From Cupriavidus agavae (GTDB lineage: Bacteria; Pseudomonadota; Gammaproteobacteria; Burkholderiales; Burkholderiaceae): a DNA stretch of 64,000 nucleotides. The notes under the pieces are model-generated. The model was not told the origin of the DNA. It did not search any database and saw nothing but the letters and a program-made list of their open reading frames with translations. Numbering within the stretch: the stretch's first letter is position 1; each line of letters starts with the position of its first letter. The translations under genes and the position numbers were made by a program. The stretch covers positions 1-64,000 of the forward strand of contig NZ_SGXM01000004.1 in NCBI RefSeq assembly GCF_004217045.1. The letters run 5' to 3'. Positions 8,115 to 16,454 of this stretch are shown here, piece after piece.

Positions 8115-9338
8115 ATGTCCCGGCTGTCTTCCCTGCGCCCCGTGCTGCCCATCCTGATCGGCGCGTCCGTCATGCTGTCTCTGGCGATGGGGCTACGGCA
8201 GAGCCTGGGCATCTTCGTGCCGCCGCTCACGCGCGACGTTGGCATCTCGGTGGGCGATTTCACGGTGGCCGTGGCCATCCAGAATCTGACGTGGGGTGTG
8301 CTGCAGCCGTTCGCGGGCGCGCTGGCCGTGCGGGTCGGCTTCCGGCCGCTGATGGTGGGCGGTTCGGTGCTGTACCTGCTGGGGCTGGCACTGCTGGCCT
8401 CGGCTCATTCCATGCTGGCCGTGGTGGTGGGCGCCGGGCTGCTGATCGGCACGGCCATGGCCACCACCGGGACGGCCATGGCGATGGCCACGGCGTCGAG
8501 CGCGGTGTCGCCGCAGGTGCGCAGCATGGTGCTTGGCTTCGTGTCGGCCTCGGGCTCGCTGGGTGCGATGCTGGCGGCGCCGATTGGCCAGGCGATCACG
8601 CAGGAGTGGGGCTGGCGCATGGGCGTGGCTGCGTTCGTGGTGCTCGCGCTGGTCATGCTGCCGGCGGCTTGGACGGCGGGGCGGGTGGACCAATCGCGCC
8701 CGCCACTCGACGCCCGGCAGGCCGAACAGAGCGGCCGGCACGCACTGATGGGCGCGCTGCGCCATCCGCCGTTCCTCGTCATGGCGCTGGCCTATACGGT
8801 TTGCGGCATGCAGCTGGTGTTCCTGACCACGCACCTGCCTTCCTACCTCGACATCTGCGGCATGGATCCGATGCTTTCCGCGCAGGCGCTCGGGCTGATC
8901 GGCGGCTTCAACGTGCTGGGGAGCCTGTTCTTCGGCTGGGCCGGCGGCCGCGTCAACAAGCTGTTGCTGCTCGGCTGCATCTACATGCTGCGCTCGCTGG
9001 GCTTCATCTGGTTCTTCCATGTCCTGCCCACGCCGGAGACGACCATGATCTTCGCCTCGGTGATGGGCTTCCTGTGGCTCGGCGTCTCGCCTCTTGTCCA
9101 GGGCTGGATTGCGCAGACATTCGGCTTGCGCTGGCAGGCGATGATCGCCGGCGTGGCGTTCTTCAGCCACCAGCTCGGCAGCTTTGTCGGGGCGTTTGGC
9201 GGCGGCTGGCTCTATGACCTGATGTCGAACTACTCGCTGGCGTGGAAGATCGGCGCCGGCCTCGGGTTGACGATGGGGGCGATCCAGATCGGCTTCGCGC
9301 TGGCCTCGCGCACGCAGGCGCCCCGGCTGGCCGTGTAG
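8115..9338 (+). CDS. MFS transporter (monocarboxylate/oxalate-like)
   Basis: A 407-residue membrane protein with twelve predicted helices. Several Gly-rich helices (GVLQPFAGALAVRVGFRPL; GFVSASGSLGAMLAAPIGQ) and the IGGFNVLGSLFFGWAGG segment resemble the oxalate:formate/monocarboxylate porter side of the MFS. It probably moves an organic anion; the exact substrate cannot be read. It stands alone, between the FGE-like gene and the czc operon, all on the plus strand. Confidence 0.82.
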   Translation: MSRLSSLRPVLPILIGASVMLSLAMGLRQSLGIFVPPLTRDVGISVGDFTVAVAIQNLTWGVLQPFAGALAVRVGFRPLMVGGSVLYLLGLALLASAHSMLAVVVGAGLLIGTAMATTGTAMAMATASSAVSPQVRSMVLGFVSASGSLGAMLAAPIGQAITQEWGWRMGVAAFVVLALVMLPAAWTAGRVDQSRPPLDARQAEQSGRHALMGALRHPPFLVMALAYTVCGMQLVFLTTHLPSYLDICGMDPMLSAQALGLIGGFNVLGSLFFGWAGGRVNKLLLLGCIYMLRSLGFIWFFHVLPTPETTMIFASVMGFLWLGVSPLVQGWIAQTFGLRWQAMIAGVAFFSHQLGSFVGAFGGGWLYDLMSNYSLAWKIGAGLGLTMGAIQIGFALASRTQAPRLAV

Positions 9339-9454
9339 CGTATGCGGCGCCTGCCTGTTGCCATTTCGTAATGTGGCGGATGCCGGGATTGCGGTAAACT
9401 TGCGGCGGCTCCGGGCATCCCTGCGTCCGGCAGCCACCTCACCCCCCTGGCTGG

Positions 9455-9802
9455 ATGCGTCGATTTCTCCTGATCTGCCTGCTGTTCGTCCTGCCGTTCC
9501 AGTTTTCCTGGGCGGCAGCGGCCAGCTATTGCCAGCACGAGACGACCGTCGCTTCGTGGCATCTGGGCCATCACGAGCATCGCCACCAGGCCGCGCAGGA
9601 TGGCGTGGAGAAAGAGAAGATGCCCGTGGTCGATACCGACTGCGGCGTCTGCCACGCTGTGTCGGTCCCGATGGCCTGGGGTGATGTAGCGGTGGAAAGC
9701 CAGGCCCAGGGCCATGGCGCCGGTGCCAGCCGGCATGAAATGCCATTCTCCTCGCGCAACCCTTCCGCGCCCGACCGTCCCCAGTGGCAGCGTCTCGCCT
9801 GA
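9455..9802 (+). CDS. czcI: CzcI-type metal-resistance accessory protein
   Basis: A 115-residue exported protein beginning MRRFLLICLLFVLPFQFSW, very like CzcI that heads czc operons in Cupriavidus. After the signal sequence come metal-liganding candidates Cys26, WHLGHHEHRH at 35-44 and CGVCH at 63-67, and the conserved tail APDRPQWQRLA. Its known role is periplasmic and probably regulatory or metal-sensing for CzcCBA; the mechanism is not settled. It is the first gene of the operon, 75 bp ahead of czcC. Its stop codon lies in the loop of one of two overlapping hairpins. Confidence 0.92.
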   Translation: MRRFLLICLLFVLPFQFSWAAAASYCQHETTVASWHLGHHEHRHQAAQDGVEKEKMPVVDTDCGVCHAVSVPMAWGDVAVESQAQGHGAGASRHEMPFSSRNPSAPDRPQWQRLA

Positions 9803-9845
9803 CGGCGAGACGACCCCATAGTCTAATCCCCGAGTCGTTTCGCCG
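9791..9845 (+). promoter_or_regulatory. Two mutually exclusive hairpins at the czcI-czcC junction
   Basis: Hairpin A pairs CGTCTCGCC (9791-9799) with GGCGAGACG (9804-9812), placing the czcI stop TGA in its 4-nt loop. Hairpin B pairs CGGCGAGACGAC (9803-9814) with GTCGTTTCGCCG (9834-9845), with one G-T wobble. The segment 9804-9812 is shared, so both cannot form at once. This could be an attenuator, an RNA-processing site, or a device setting czcI:czcCBA stoichiometry. Neither is followed by a good T-run. Confidence 0.55.
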
Positions 9846-9877
9846 AATTCCCCAGTCATTCCCTCTGGTGCAATTCG

Positions 9878-11134
9878 ATGCGAAGAATCTACATGCCGCT
9901 AGGGCTGGCGGTTGCCTTGCTCAGCCCGTTTCCGTTTGTTGTCCCTGCCATGGCGCAGCCGCCGGTGGCTGCCGCCACGGCCGTGGAGGGCACCGGCCCG
10001 CTTGATCTCGAAGGCGCGCTGTCGCTGACCGCGGCCAGCAATTTCTCGTTGTCGGCCGCCGGCAAGGAGCTGGACTCCACCGAAGGCGGCATCATGCAGG
10101 CCCGCACGATCCCCAATCCGGAGATCGAGGCGAACATGGAGGACACGCGCCGCGCCACCCGGTCCACCACGGCGCAGGCCAATATCCCGATCGAACTGGG
10201 CGGCAAACGCTCGGCGCGCATTGGCGCCGCCGAACGCGCGCGTGACGTGGCGCAGGCCGGGTTGTCGAGCGTGCGCGCCGATATCCGGTCGCAGGTCATC
10301 GAGTCGTTCTTCGGCGTCCTGATCGCGCAGGAGCGGGTCAAGCTGGCCACCGGTTCGGCCGACATCGCCACCCGCGCGGCCCAGGCGGCGGCGCGGCGCG
10401 TGGCAGCCGGCAAGATCTCGCCGGTTGACGAGACCAAGGCGCGGGTGGAGCAAGCCAACGCCGAACTCGAACTCGCCGAGGCCACCGCCGGGCTGCTGTC
10501 GGCGCGGCAGAGGCTGACCGCGCTGTGGGGCAATACCCGTCCGCAGTTCTCCGAGGCGGTGGGCGATCCCGGCGCGCTGCCGTCGCGGCCGGCGCCCGAA
10601 GCGCTGCAGCAGGCGCTCGACGAATCGCCGCTCGTGGCGATGAGCCGCGCCGAACTCGACCGGCGCCAGGCGCTCGTCAACGTGGAGCGCAGCCGCCAGT
10701 ATCCGGACCTCACGCTCAGTCTCGGCGCCAAGCGCGACAACGAGGCGAACCGCAACATGGCGGTGATTGGCGTGGCGATTCCGCTGCCGCTGTTCGACCG
10801 CAACCAGGGCAACCTGTACCAGGCGATCCGCCAGGCGGACAAGGCGCAGGACGAACACCTCGCCAACCGTATCGCGCTCTCGCGCACGCTGCTGCAGGCG
10901 TCGAACCAGCTTTCGGTGTCGCGCGATTCGGCGCGGCTGCTCAGGGAAACGGTACTGCCGGCCGCCGAACAGGCACTCAACGCCGCCACGACCGGCTTCG
11001 ACGCCGGCAAGTTCAGCTACCTGGACGTGCTGGACGCCCAGCGCACGCTGTTCCAGGCGCGCATCCGCTACCTCGGCGTGCTGGCACAGACGCATCAGTC
11101 CGCGACGACGATCGATCGCATCCTCGGACGCTAA
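9878..11134 (+). CDS. czcC: CzcC outer-membrane factor
   Basis: A 418-residue TolC-family outer membrane channel protein of the RND heavy-metal efflux complex. It has a signal sequence (cleavage near PAMAQ), then paired repeats of the outer-membrane-efflux fold with long Ala/Glu/Arg-rich helices and the IPIELGGKRSARI strand motif shared by CzcC and CnrC. It forms the exit duct for Co/Zn/Cd with CzcB and CzcA. It follows czcI and precedes czcB by 13 bp. The start is the first ATG; a second ATG five codons on cannot be excluded because no strong Shine-Dalgarno is visible. Confidence 0.92.
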   Translation: MRRIYMPLGLAVALLSPFPFVVPAMAQPPVAAATAVEGTGPLDLEGALSLTAASNFSLSAAGKELDSTEGGIMQARTIPNPEIEANMEDTRRATRSTTAQANIPIELGGKRSARIGAAERARDVAQAGLSSVRADIRSQVIESFFGVLIAQERVKLATGSADIATRAAQAAARRVAAGKISPVDETKARVEQANAELELAEATAGLLSARQRLTALWGNTRPQFSEAVGDPGALPSRPAPEALQQALDESPLVAMSRAELDRRQALVNVERSRQYPDLTLSLGAKRDNEANRNMAVIGVAIPLPLFDRNQGNLYQAIRQADKAQDEHLANRIALSRTLLQASNQLSVSRDSARLLRETVLPAAEQALNAATTGFDAGKFSYLDVLDAQRTLFQARIRYLGVLAQTHQSATTIDRILGR

Positions 11135-11147
11135 GACGGAATTCATC

Positions 11148-12374
11148 ATGGCAATCTCCAAGAAGCAGAAAACCACCATCGTGGCGATACTCGTGGCGGG
11201 CGCGCTGGCCACCGGCGCGGCGCTGTTCCTGAAGACCGGCAAGGGCGGCTCTGCCCACGGCGACGACCATGCCCACGCGGGCGAACACAGCCACGCCGAG
11301 GAGCACGACGATGCCGGGCATCACGAGGAGGAGAAACGCGCCTCGCCCGGCAAGATCGTGCTGACGCCGGAGCAGAGAGCGAAGACCGGGGTCACGGTGC
11401 AGGTGGCCGGGCCGGCGCAGGTGTCGTCGGGCGTGGCCTTCCCCGGCGAGATCCGGTTCAACGAGGATCGCACGGCGCATGTGGTGCCACGGCTGGCCGG
11501 CGTGGTGGAGAGCGTGCCGGCCAATATCGGCCAGCAGGTCGGCAAGGGCCAGGTGCTGGCGGTGATTGCCAGCAGCACGCTGTCGGACCAGCGCAGCGAA
11601 CTGCTGGCCGCGCAGCGGCGGCTCGAACTGGCGCAGGCCACGCATGACCGCGAGAAGAAGCTCTGGGAGGGCAGGATCTCGGCCGAGCAGGATTACCTCG
11701 CGGCGCGCGCCGCGCTGCAGGAAGCCCGGATCGCGGTGCAGAACGCCCGGCAGAAGCTGACGGCCGTGGGCGCCGCCACCAGCGCCACGGCGCTGAACCG
11801 CTACGAACTGCGCGCGCCGTTCGACGGCATGATCGTCGAGAAACATATCTCGCTGGGCGAGGCCGTGGCGGCGGACACCAACGTCTTTACGCTGTCGGAC
11901 CTGTCGAGCGTCTGGGCCGAGTTCGTGGTGTCGGCCAAGGATCTGCAGCGCGTGCGGCTCGGCGAGAAGGTCGAGGTACGCTCGACCGCCTTCGACGGCA
12001 AGGCCCAGGGCACGGTGTCGTACGTGGGCTCGCTGCTTGGCGAGCAGACGCGCACCGCCAAGGCGCGCGTGACGCTGACCAATCCGCAGGGGGCCTGGCG
12101 GCCCGGGCTGTTCGTGACGGTCAGCGTGTTCGGCGCCACGGTCGACGTGCCGGTGGCCGTGCAGGCCGAGGCCATCCAGGAGGTGGACGGCCAGACGGTG
12201 GTCTTTCTCGAAGCGCCTGACGGCTTCGTCATGCGCGCCGTCAGGCCGGGACGCGCCAACGGCAGCGTGGTCGAGATCGTCGGGGGGCTGGAAGCCGGCG
12301 CACGCTATGCCGCCGCCAACAGCTTCGTGTTGAAGGCCGAACTGGGCAAGTCCGGCGTGGAACACAGCCACTGA
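11148..12374 (+). CDS. czcB: CzcB periplasmic adaptor (membrane fusion protein)
   Basis: A 408-residue RND adaptor. N-terminal membrane anchor (about residues 10-27), then a His-rich segment at about 37-59 with eight histidines interspersed with acidic residues, typical of CzcB and thought to bind zinc. It is followed by the barrel-sandwich/coiled-coil hairpin (about 120-200), beta-barrel (VWAEFVVSAKDLQRVRLGEK) and membrane-proximal domain. It links CzcA in the inner membrane to CzcC and probably hands over periplasmic metal. It ends 15 bp before czcA. Confidence 0.92.
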   Translation: MAISKKQKTTIVAILVAGALATGAALFLKTGKGGSAHGDDHAHAGEHSHAEEHDDAGHHEEEKRASPGKIVLTPEQRAKTGVTVQVAGPAQVSSGVAFPGEIRFNEDRTAHVVPRLAGVVESVPANIGQQVGKGQVLAVIASSTLSDQRSELLAAQRRLELAQATHDREKKLWEGRISAEQDYLAARAALQEARIAVQNARQKLTAVGAATSATALNRYELRAPFDGMIVEKHISLGEAVAADTNVFTLSDLSSVWAEFVVSAKDLQRVRLGEKVEVRSTAFDGKAQGTVSYVGSLLGEQTRTAKARVTLTNPQGAWRPGLFVTVSVFGATVDVPVAVQAEAIQEVDGQTVVFLEAPDGFVMRAVRPGRANGSVVEIVGGLEAGARYAAANSFVLKAELGKSGVEHSH

Positions 12375-12389
12375 TACGGGAGCCGAGCC

Positions 12390-15300
12390 ATGTTCGAACG
12401 TATCATCCGCTTCGCCATCGAGCAGCGCTGGGTCGTGCTGCTGGCCGTGCTCGGCATGGCCGCGCTGGGCATCTACAACTACTCGCGCCTGCCGATCGAC
12501 GCCGTACCGGACATCACCAACGTCCAGGTGCAGGTCAACACCGCCGCGCCGGGCTACTCGCCGCTGGAAACCGAGCAGCGCGTGACGTATCCGCTGGAGG
12601 TGGTGATGGCCGGCCTGCCGGGGTTGGAGCAGACGCGCTCGCTGTCGCGCTACGGCCTGTCGCAGGTGACGGTGATTTTCCGCGACGGCACCGACATCCA
12701 CTTCGCGCGGCAACTGGTCAACCAGCGGCTGCAGGAGGCGAAGTCGAACCTGCCGCCGGGCGTGGTGCCGGCCATGGGGCCGATTTCCACGGGGCTGGGC
12801 GAGATCTACTCGTGGACCGTGGAGGCCGACGACGATGCGCGCAAGCCCGACGGCTCGCGCTACACGCTGGCCGACCTGCGCGAACTGCAGGACTGGGTGG
12901 TGCGGCCCCAGTTGCGCACCGTGCCCGGCGTCACCGAGATCAATACCATCGGCGGCTTCGACAAGCAGTACCTGGTGGCGCCGAGCCTGGAGCGGCTGGC
13001 GTCGTACGGGCTGACGCTCGGCGACGTGGTCACGGCGCTGGAGCGCAACAACGACAACGTCGGCGCCGGCTATATCGAACGGCGCGGCGAGCAGTACCTG
13101 GTGCGGGCACCGGGGCAGGTCAGGTCGGAGGACGACCTGCGCAATGTGATCGTGGGTACCGCGCAGGGCCAGCCAATCCGTATCCGCGATATCGGCGATG
13201 TGGGCATCGGCAGGGAACTGCGTACCGGCGCGGCCACCGATAACGGCCGGGAGGTGGTGCTGGGCACCGTCTTCATGCTGATTGGCGAGAACAGCCGCGC
13301 CGTGTCGCGGGCCGTGGACGAGCGCGTGGCGGCGGTCAACCGCACCATGCCGGAGGGCGTGAAGATCGTCACCGTCTACGACCGCACCCAGCTCGTGGAC
13401 AAGGCCATCGCCACGGTCCGGACCAACCTGCTGGAAGGCGCGGCGCTGGTCATCGTGATCCTGTTCCTGTTCCTCGGCAATGTGCGGGCGGCGCTGATCA
13501 CGGCGCTTGTGATCCCGCTGTCGATGCTGTTCACGTTCACCGGCATGGTGAACTACCGGATCAGCGCCAACCTGATGAGCCTGGGTGCGCTCGATTTCGG
13601 CATCATCGTCGACGGGGCGGTGGTCATCGTCGAGAACTGCGTCCGGCGCCTGGCGCACGCGCAGGCGCGCGAGGGCCGCACGCTGACGCGCGGCGAGCGC
13701 TTCGCCGAGGTCTTTGCCGCTGCACGCGAGGCGCGCCGGCCGTTGCTGTTCGGCCAGTTGATCATCATGATCGTCTACCTGCCGATCTTTGCGCTGACCG
13801 GCGTGGAAGGCAAGATGTTCCATCCGATGGCCTTCACGGTGGTGCTGGCGCTGCTCGGCGCGATGATCCTGTCGGTGACGTTCGTGCCGGCGGCCGTGGC
13901 GCTGTGTATCGGCGGACGCGTGGCGGAGAAGGAGAACCGCCTGATGCACTGGGCCAAGGCACGCTACGCGCCGCTGCTGGAGCGTTCGCTGGCCAACGCG
14001 CCCGTGGTGCTGACGCTGGCCGCCGTGGCGGTGGTGTTCAGCCTGGCCGTGGCCACGCGGCTTGGCAGCGAGTTCATCCCCAACCTCAACGAGGGCGACA
14101 TGGCCATCCAGGCGCTGCGCATCCCGGCCACGAGCCTGTCGCAGTCCGTGGAAATGCAGAAGACGCTCGAAACCACGCTCAAGGCGAAGTTTCCCGAGAT
14201 CGAGCGTATCTTTGCGCGCACCGGCACGGCGGAAATTGCGTCTGACCCGATGCCGCCGAATATCTCGGACGGCTACGTCATGCTCAAGCCCGAGCGCGAC
14301 TGGCCGGCACCGAAGAAGACCCATGCGGAACTGCTGGACGCCATCCGCGCCGAAGCCGACCGGATTCCGGGCAACGCCTACGAGTTCTCCCAGCCGATCC
14401 AGCTGCGCTTCAACGAACTGCTGTCGGGCGTGCGCTCGGACGTGGCCGTGAAGATCTTCGGCGACGACAACGCGGTGCTGGAGGCGTCGGCCCGCAAGGT
14501 GGCGGCGGTGCTGCAGGGCATCGCAGGGGCCGAGGAGGTCAAGGTCGAGCAGACCACCGGCCTGCCGATGCTGACCGTCAACATCGACCGCGACAAGGCG
14601 GCTCGCTACGGCCTGAACATGAGCGATGTGCAGGATGCCGTGGCGGTGGGCATCGGCGGGCGCGAGGCGGGCCTGTTCTTCCAGGGCGACCGGCGCTTCA
14701 ATATCGTCGTGCGGCTGCCCGAGACGGTGCGCGGCGACGTGGAGGCCTTGCGCCGGCTGCCGATCCCGCTGCCGAAGGGCGGCGCGGAGGCGCGTACTAC
14801 CTTCATTCCGTTGAGCGAGGTGGCCACGCTGGACATGGCGCCCGGCCCCAACCAGATCTCGCGCGAGGACGGCAAGCGCCGCATCGTGGTCAGCACCAAC
14901 GTGCGCGGCCGCGATATCGGCTCGTTCGTGCCCGAGGCCGAGGCGGCCATCCGGAGCCAGGTGAAGCTGCCCGCCGGCTACTGGTCGTCGTGGGGCGGCA
15001 CGTTCGAACAGTTGGAGTCGGCACGGCAGCGCCTGCTGGTGGTGGTGCCGGTGGCGCTGCTGCTGGTGTTCCTGCTGCTGTTTGCGATGTTCCACAACCT
15101 CAGGGACGGCCTGCTGGTGTTCACGGGCATTCCGTTCGCGCTGACCGGCGGCATCCTGGCGCTGTGGGCGCGCGGCATTCCGTTGTCGATCTCGGCGGCG
15201 GTGGGCTTCATCGCGCTGTGCGGCGTGGCCGTGCTCAACGGGCTGGTGATGCTGTCGTTCATCCGCTCGCTGCGCGAGGAAGGCCATGGGCTGGACGACG

Positions 15301-15563
15301 CCGTGCGCATCGGCGCACTGACCCGCCTGCGGCCGGTGCTGATGACGGCGCTGGTGGCCTCGCTCGGCTTCGTGCCGATGGCGATTGCCACGGGCACAGG
15401 CGCCGAGGTGCAGCGGCCGCTCGCCACGGTGGTGATCGGCGGCATCCTGTCGTCCACGGCGCTGACACTGCTGCTGTTGCCGGTGATGTACCGGCTGGCG
15501 CACGGCCGCGAAGCCGGGGCCCCGGCCCGGTCGGTGGAGGAACATGTCAGCCCGGTAATGTGA
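12390..15563 (+). CDS. czcA: CzcA heavy-metal RND efflux pump
   Basis: A 1057-residue proton-driven inner-membrane pump of the HME-RND family. Twelve transmembrane helices and two large periplasmic loops are recognisable from the hydrophobicity pattern. The helix-4 proton-relay residues are present at the CzcA positions: Asp402 and Asp408 in ALDFGIIVDGAVVIVEN, and Glu415. Length equals the family norm, so it should be functional. It exports Co, Zn and Cd via CzcB and CzcC. No czcD, czcRS or czcE genes adjoin it, so regulation must come from elsewhere or through CzcI. Confidence 0.95.
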   Translation: MFERIIRFAIEQRWVVLLAVLGMAALGIYNYSRLPIDAVPDITNVQVQVNTAAPGYSPLETEQRVTYPLEVVMAGLPGLEQTRSLSRYGLSQVTVIFRDGTDIHFARQLVNQRLQEAKSNLPPGVVPAMGPISTGLGEIYSWTVEADDDARKPDGSRYTLADLRELQDWVVRPQLRTVPGVTEINTIGGFDKQYLVAPSLERLASYGLTLGDVVTALERNNDNVGAGYIERRGEQYLVRAPGQVRSEDDLRNVIVGTAQGQPIRIRDIGDVGIGRELRTGAATDNGREVVLGTVFMLIGENSRAVSRAVDERVAAVNRTMPEGVKIVTVYDRTQLVDKAIATVRTNLLEGAALVIVILFLFLGNVRAALITALVIPLSMLFTFTGMVNYRISANLMSLGALDFGIIVDGAVVIVENCVRRLAHAQAREGRTLTRGERFAEVFAAAREARRPLLFGQLIIMIVYLPIFALTGVEGKMFHPMAFTVVLALLGAMILSVTFVPAAVALCIGGRVAEKENRLMHWAKARYAPLLERSLANAPVVLTLAAVAVVFSLAVATRLGSEFIPNLNEGDMAIQALRIPATSLSQSVEMQKTLETTLKAKFPEIERIFARTGTAEIASDPMPPNISDGYVMLKPERDWPAPKKTHAELLDAIRAEADRIPGNAYEFSQPIQLRFNELLSGVRSDVAVKIFGDDNAVLEASARKVAAVLQGIAGAEEVKVEQTTGLPMLTVNIDRDKAARYGLNMSDVQDAVAVGIGGREAGLFFQGDRRFNIVVRLPETVRGDVEALRRLPIPLPKGGAEARTTFIPLSEVATLDMAPGPNQISREDGKRRIVVSTNVRGRDIGSFVPEAEAAIRSQVKLPAGYWSSWGGTFEQLESARQRLLVVVPVALLLVFLLLFAMFHNLRDGLLVFTGIPFALTGGILALWARGIPLSISAAVGFIALCGVAVLNGLVMLSFIRSLREEGHGLDDAVRIGALTRLRPVLMTALVASLGFVPMAIATGTGAEVQRPLATVVIGGILSSTALTLLLLPVMYRLAHGREAGAPARSVEEHVSPVM

Positions 15564-15652
15564 AACCCGCGGAAAACCGCCCCAGTTCGGCCCTCCGGAG
15601 GGCACGGTGATGCACTACGCTGTGCCCTCGATGAAGAAGCAAGAGGTACCGG

Positions 15653-16078
15653 ATGGAAGATGACCTGCATATTCCCCGCTTCGCGCGGGGCGGGCCAAGC
15701 ATTCACGAGGAGGCGTTGCGGCTGCGCACGCGGCGCTTCGAACTGCTGGCCGCCAACGTGGCCAATGCCGACACGCCCAATTACAAGGCGCGCGATATCG
15801 ACTTCAGCGACGCGCTGGAAAGCGCCATGGGCACCGGGCACCGGTTCGACGGGATGACGACCACCTCGGCGGCCCATCTGCCGGCCACGCCGCGGACGCT
15901 GGAGGCAGACCTGCTATATCGGGTGCCGCTGCAGTCGAGCATGGACGGCAACACCGTGGAGATGGACACCGAGCGCGTGGCGTTTGCCGACAACGCGGTG
16001 CGAATGCAGTTCTCGATTGACCGGACCGCCAGCAAGTACCGCAACATGCTGAAGCTGTACCAGGACATGCGTCCCTGA
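15653..16078 (+). CDS. flgB: Orphan FlgB-like flagellar rod protein
   Basis: A 141-residue protein with the FlgB/FlgC-type N-terminal motif LLAANVANADTPNYKARD (about residues 31-48) and a C-terminal rod helix ending KYRNMLKLYQDM. Both ends are typical of flagellar proximal-rod protein FlgB, usual length about 130-140. It lies 89 bp after czcA on the same strand, with AGAGG before the ATG. No other flagellar gene is in the window; normally flgB starts the flgBCDEFG operon. It could be a duplicate or a co-opted axial protein. Its place here may simply be conserved synteny with czc. Confidence 0.85.
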   Translation: MEDDLHIPRFARGGPSIHEEALRLRTRRFELLAANVANADTPNYKARDIDFSDALESAMGTGHRFDGMTTTSAAHLPATPRTLEADLLYRVPLQSSMDGNTVEMDTERVAFADNAVRMQFSIDRTASKYRNMLKLYQDMRP

Positions 16079-16155
16079 TGGCTGCACGCAACGCCGGGGA
16101 CTAGTTCTTTCGTTCCACTCCCGGTCACGCGAGGTTGCGCGTAGAATGCGCACGC

Positions 16156-16173
16156 GGCACCCGATGGGGTGCC
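16156..16173 (+). promoter_or_regulatory. Leader hairpin ahead of the riboswitch
   Basis: GGCACCC (16156-16162) and GGGTGCC (16167-16173) form a perfect 7-bp stem with a 4-nt loop directly after a possible -10 box TAGAAT at 16142-16147. It precedes the cobalamin aptamer by about ten bases and would be the first structure in the leader RNA. No clear -35 box was found. Confidence 0.45.
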
Positions 16174-16183
16174 GTTCGTGACC

Positions 16184-16408
16184 GCAGGTGCCCTCCTCCC
16201 GGAGGGTTAAACGGGAAACAGGTGCGCCGCTCGATGCGGCAATGCCTGTGCTGCCCCCGCAACGGTAAGCAGGTTGGGAACCGTCATGCCGGCTCGATCC
16301 CAGGGATCGGGCCCGGCAGCCACTGCGCCGGCTTCGGCTGGCGTGGGAAGGCGACGGATCTCCCGGAAGCCCATGCGCTTTGGCCTGCCAGCCCGGATAC
16401 CGGCCCGC
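16184..16408 (+). ncRNA. Cobalamin (B12) riboswitch
   Basis: The order of conserved blocks fits the AdoCbl/MeCbl aptamer: GGTGCC at its start, the GGTTAAACGGGAAACAGGTG block, CTGCCCCCGCAACGGTAAGC, AGCCACTG, TGGGAAGGCG, GAAGCCC, and a B12-box-like GCCCGGATACCGGCC at 16391-16405. The receptor ATG lies 50 nt beyond. B12 binding would be expected to sequester the translation start or stop transcription, so receptor synthesis should rise when corrinoids are scarce. Confidence 0.93.
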
Positions 16409-16454
16409 TGTCGACATCGACTTTCTTGCGCGGGCGGGGTCGTCCGGCTTTACG

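Noticed and set aside
11013..15605. A 1530-codon open frame on the minus strand, opposite czcB and czcA
   Set aside because: Composition (very many His, Arg, Gln) is that of a high-GC antisense frame, and it lies entirely opposite a well-supported RND operon with conserved catalytic residues.
16079..16183. A confident -35/-10 promoter for the riboswitch transcript
   Set aside because: TAGAAT is a fair -10 but the only upstream TTCCAC is about 23 bp away, too far for a normal spacer.
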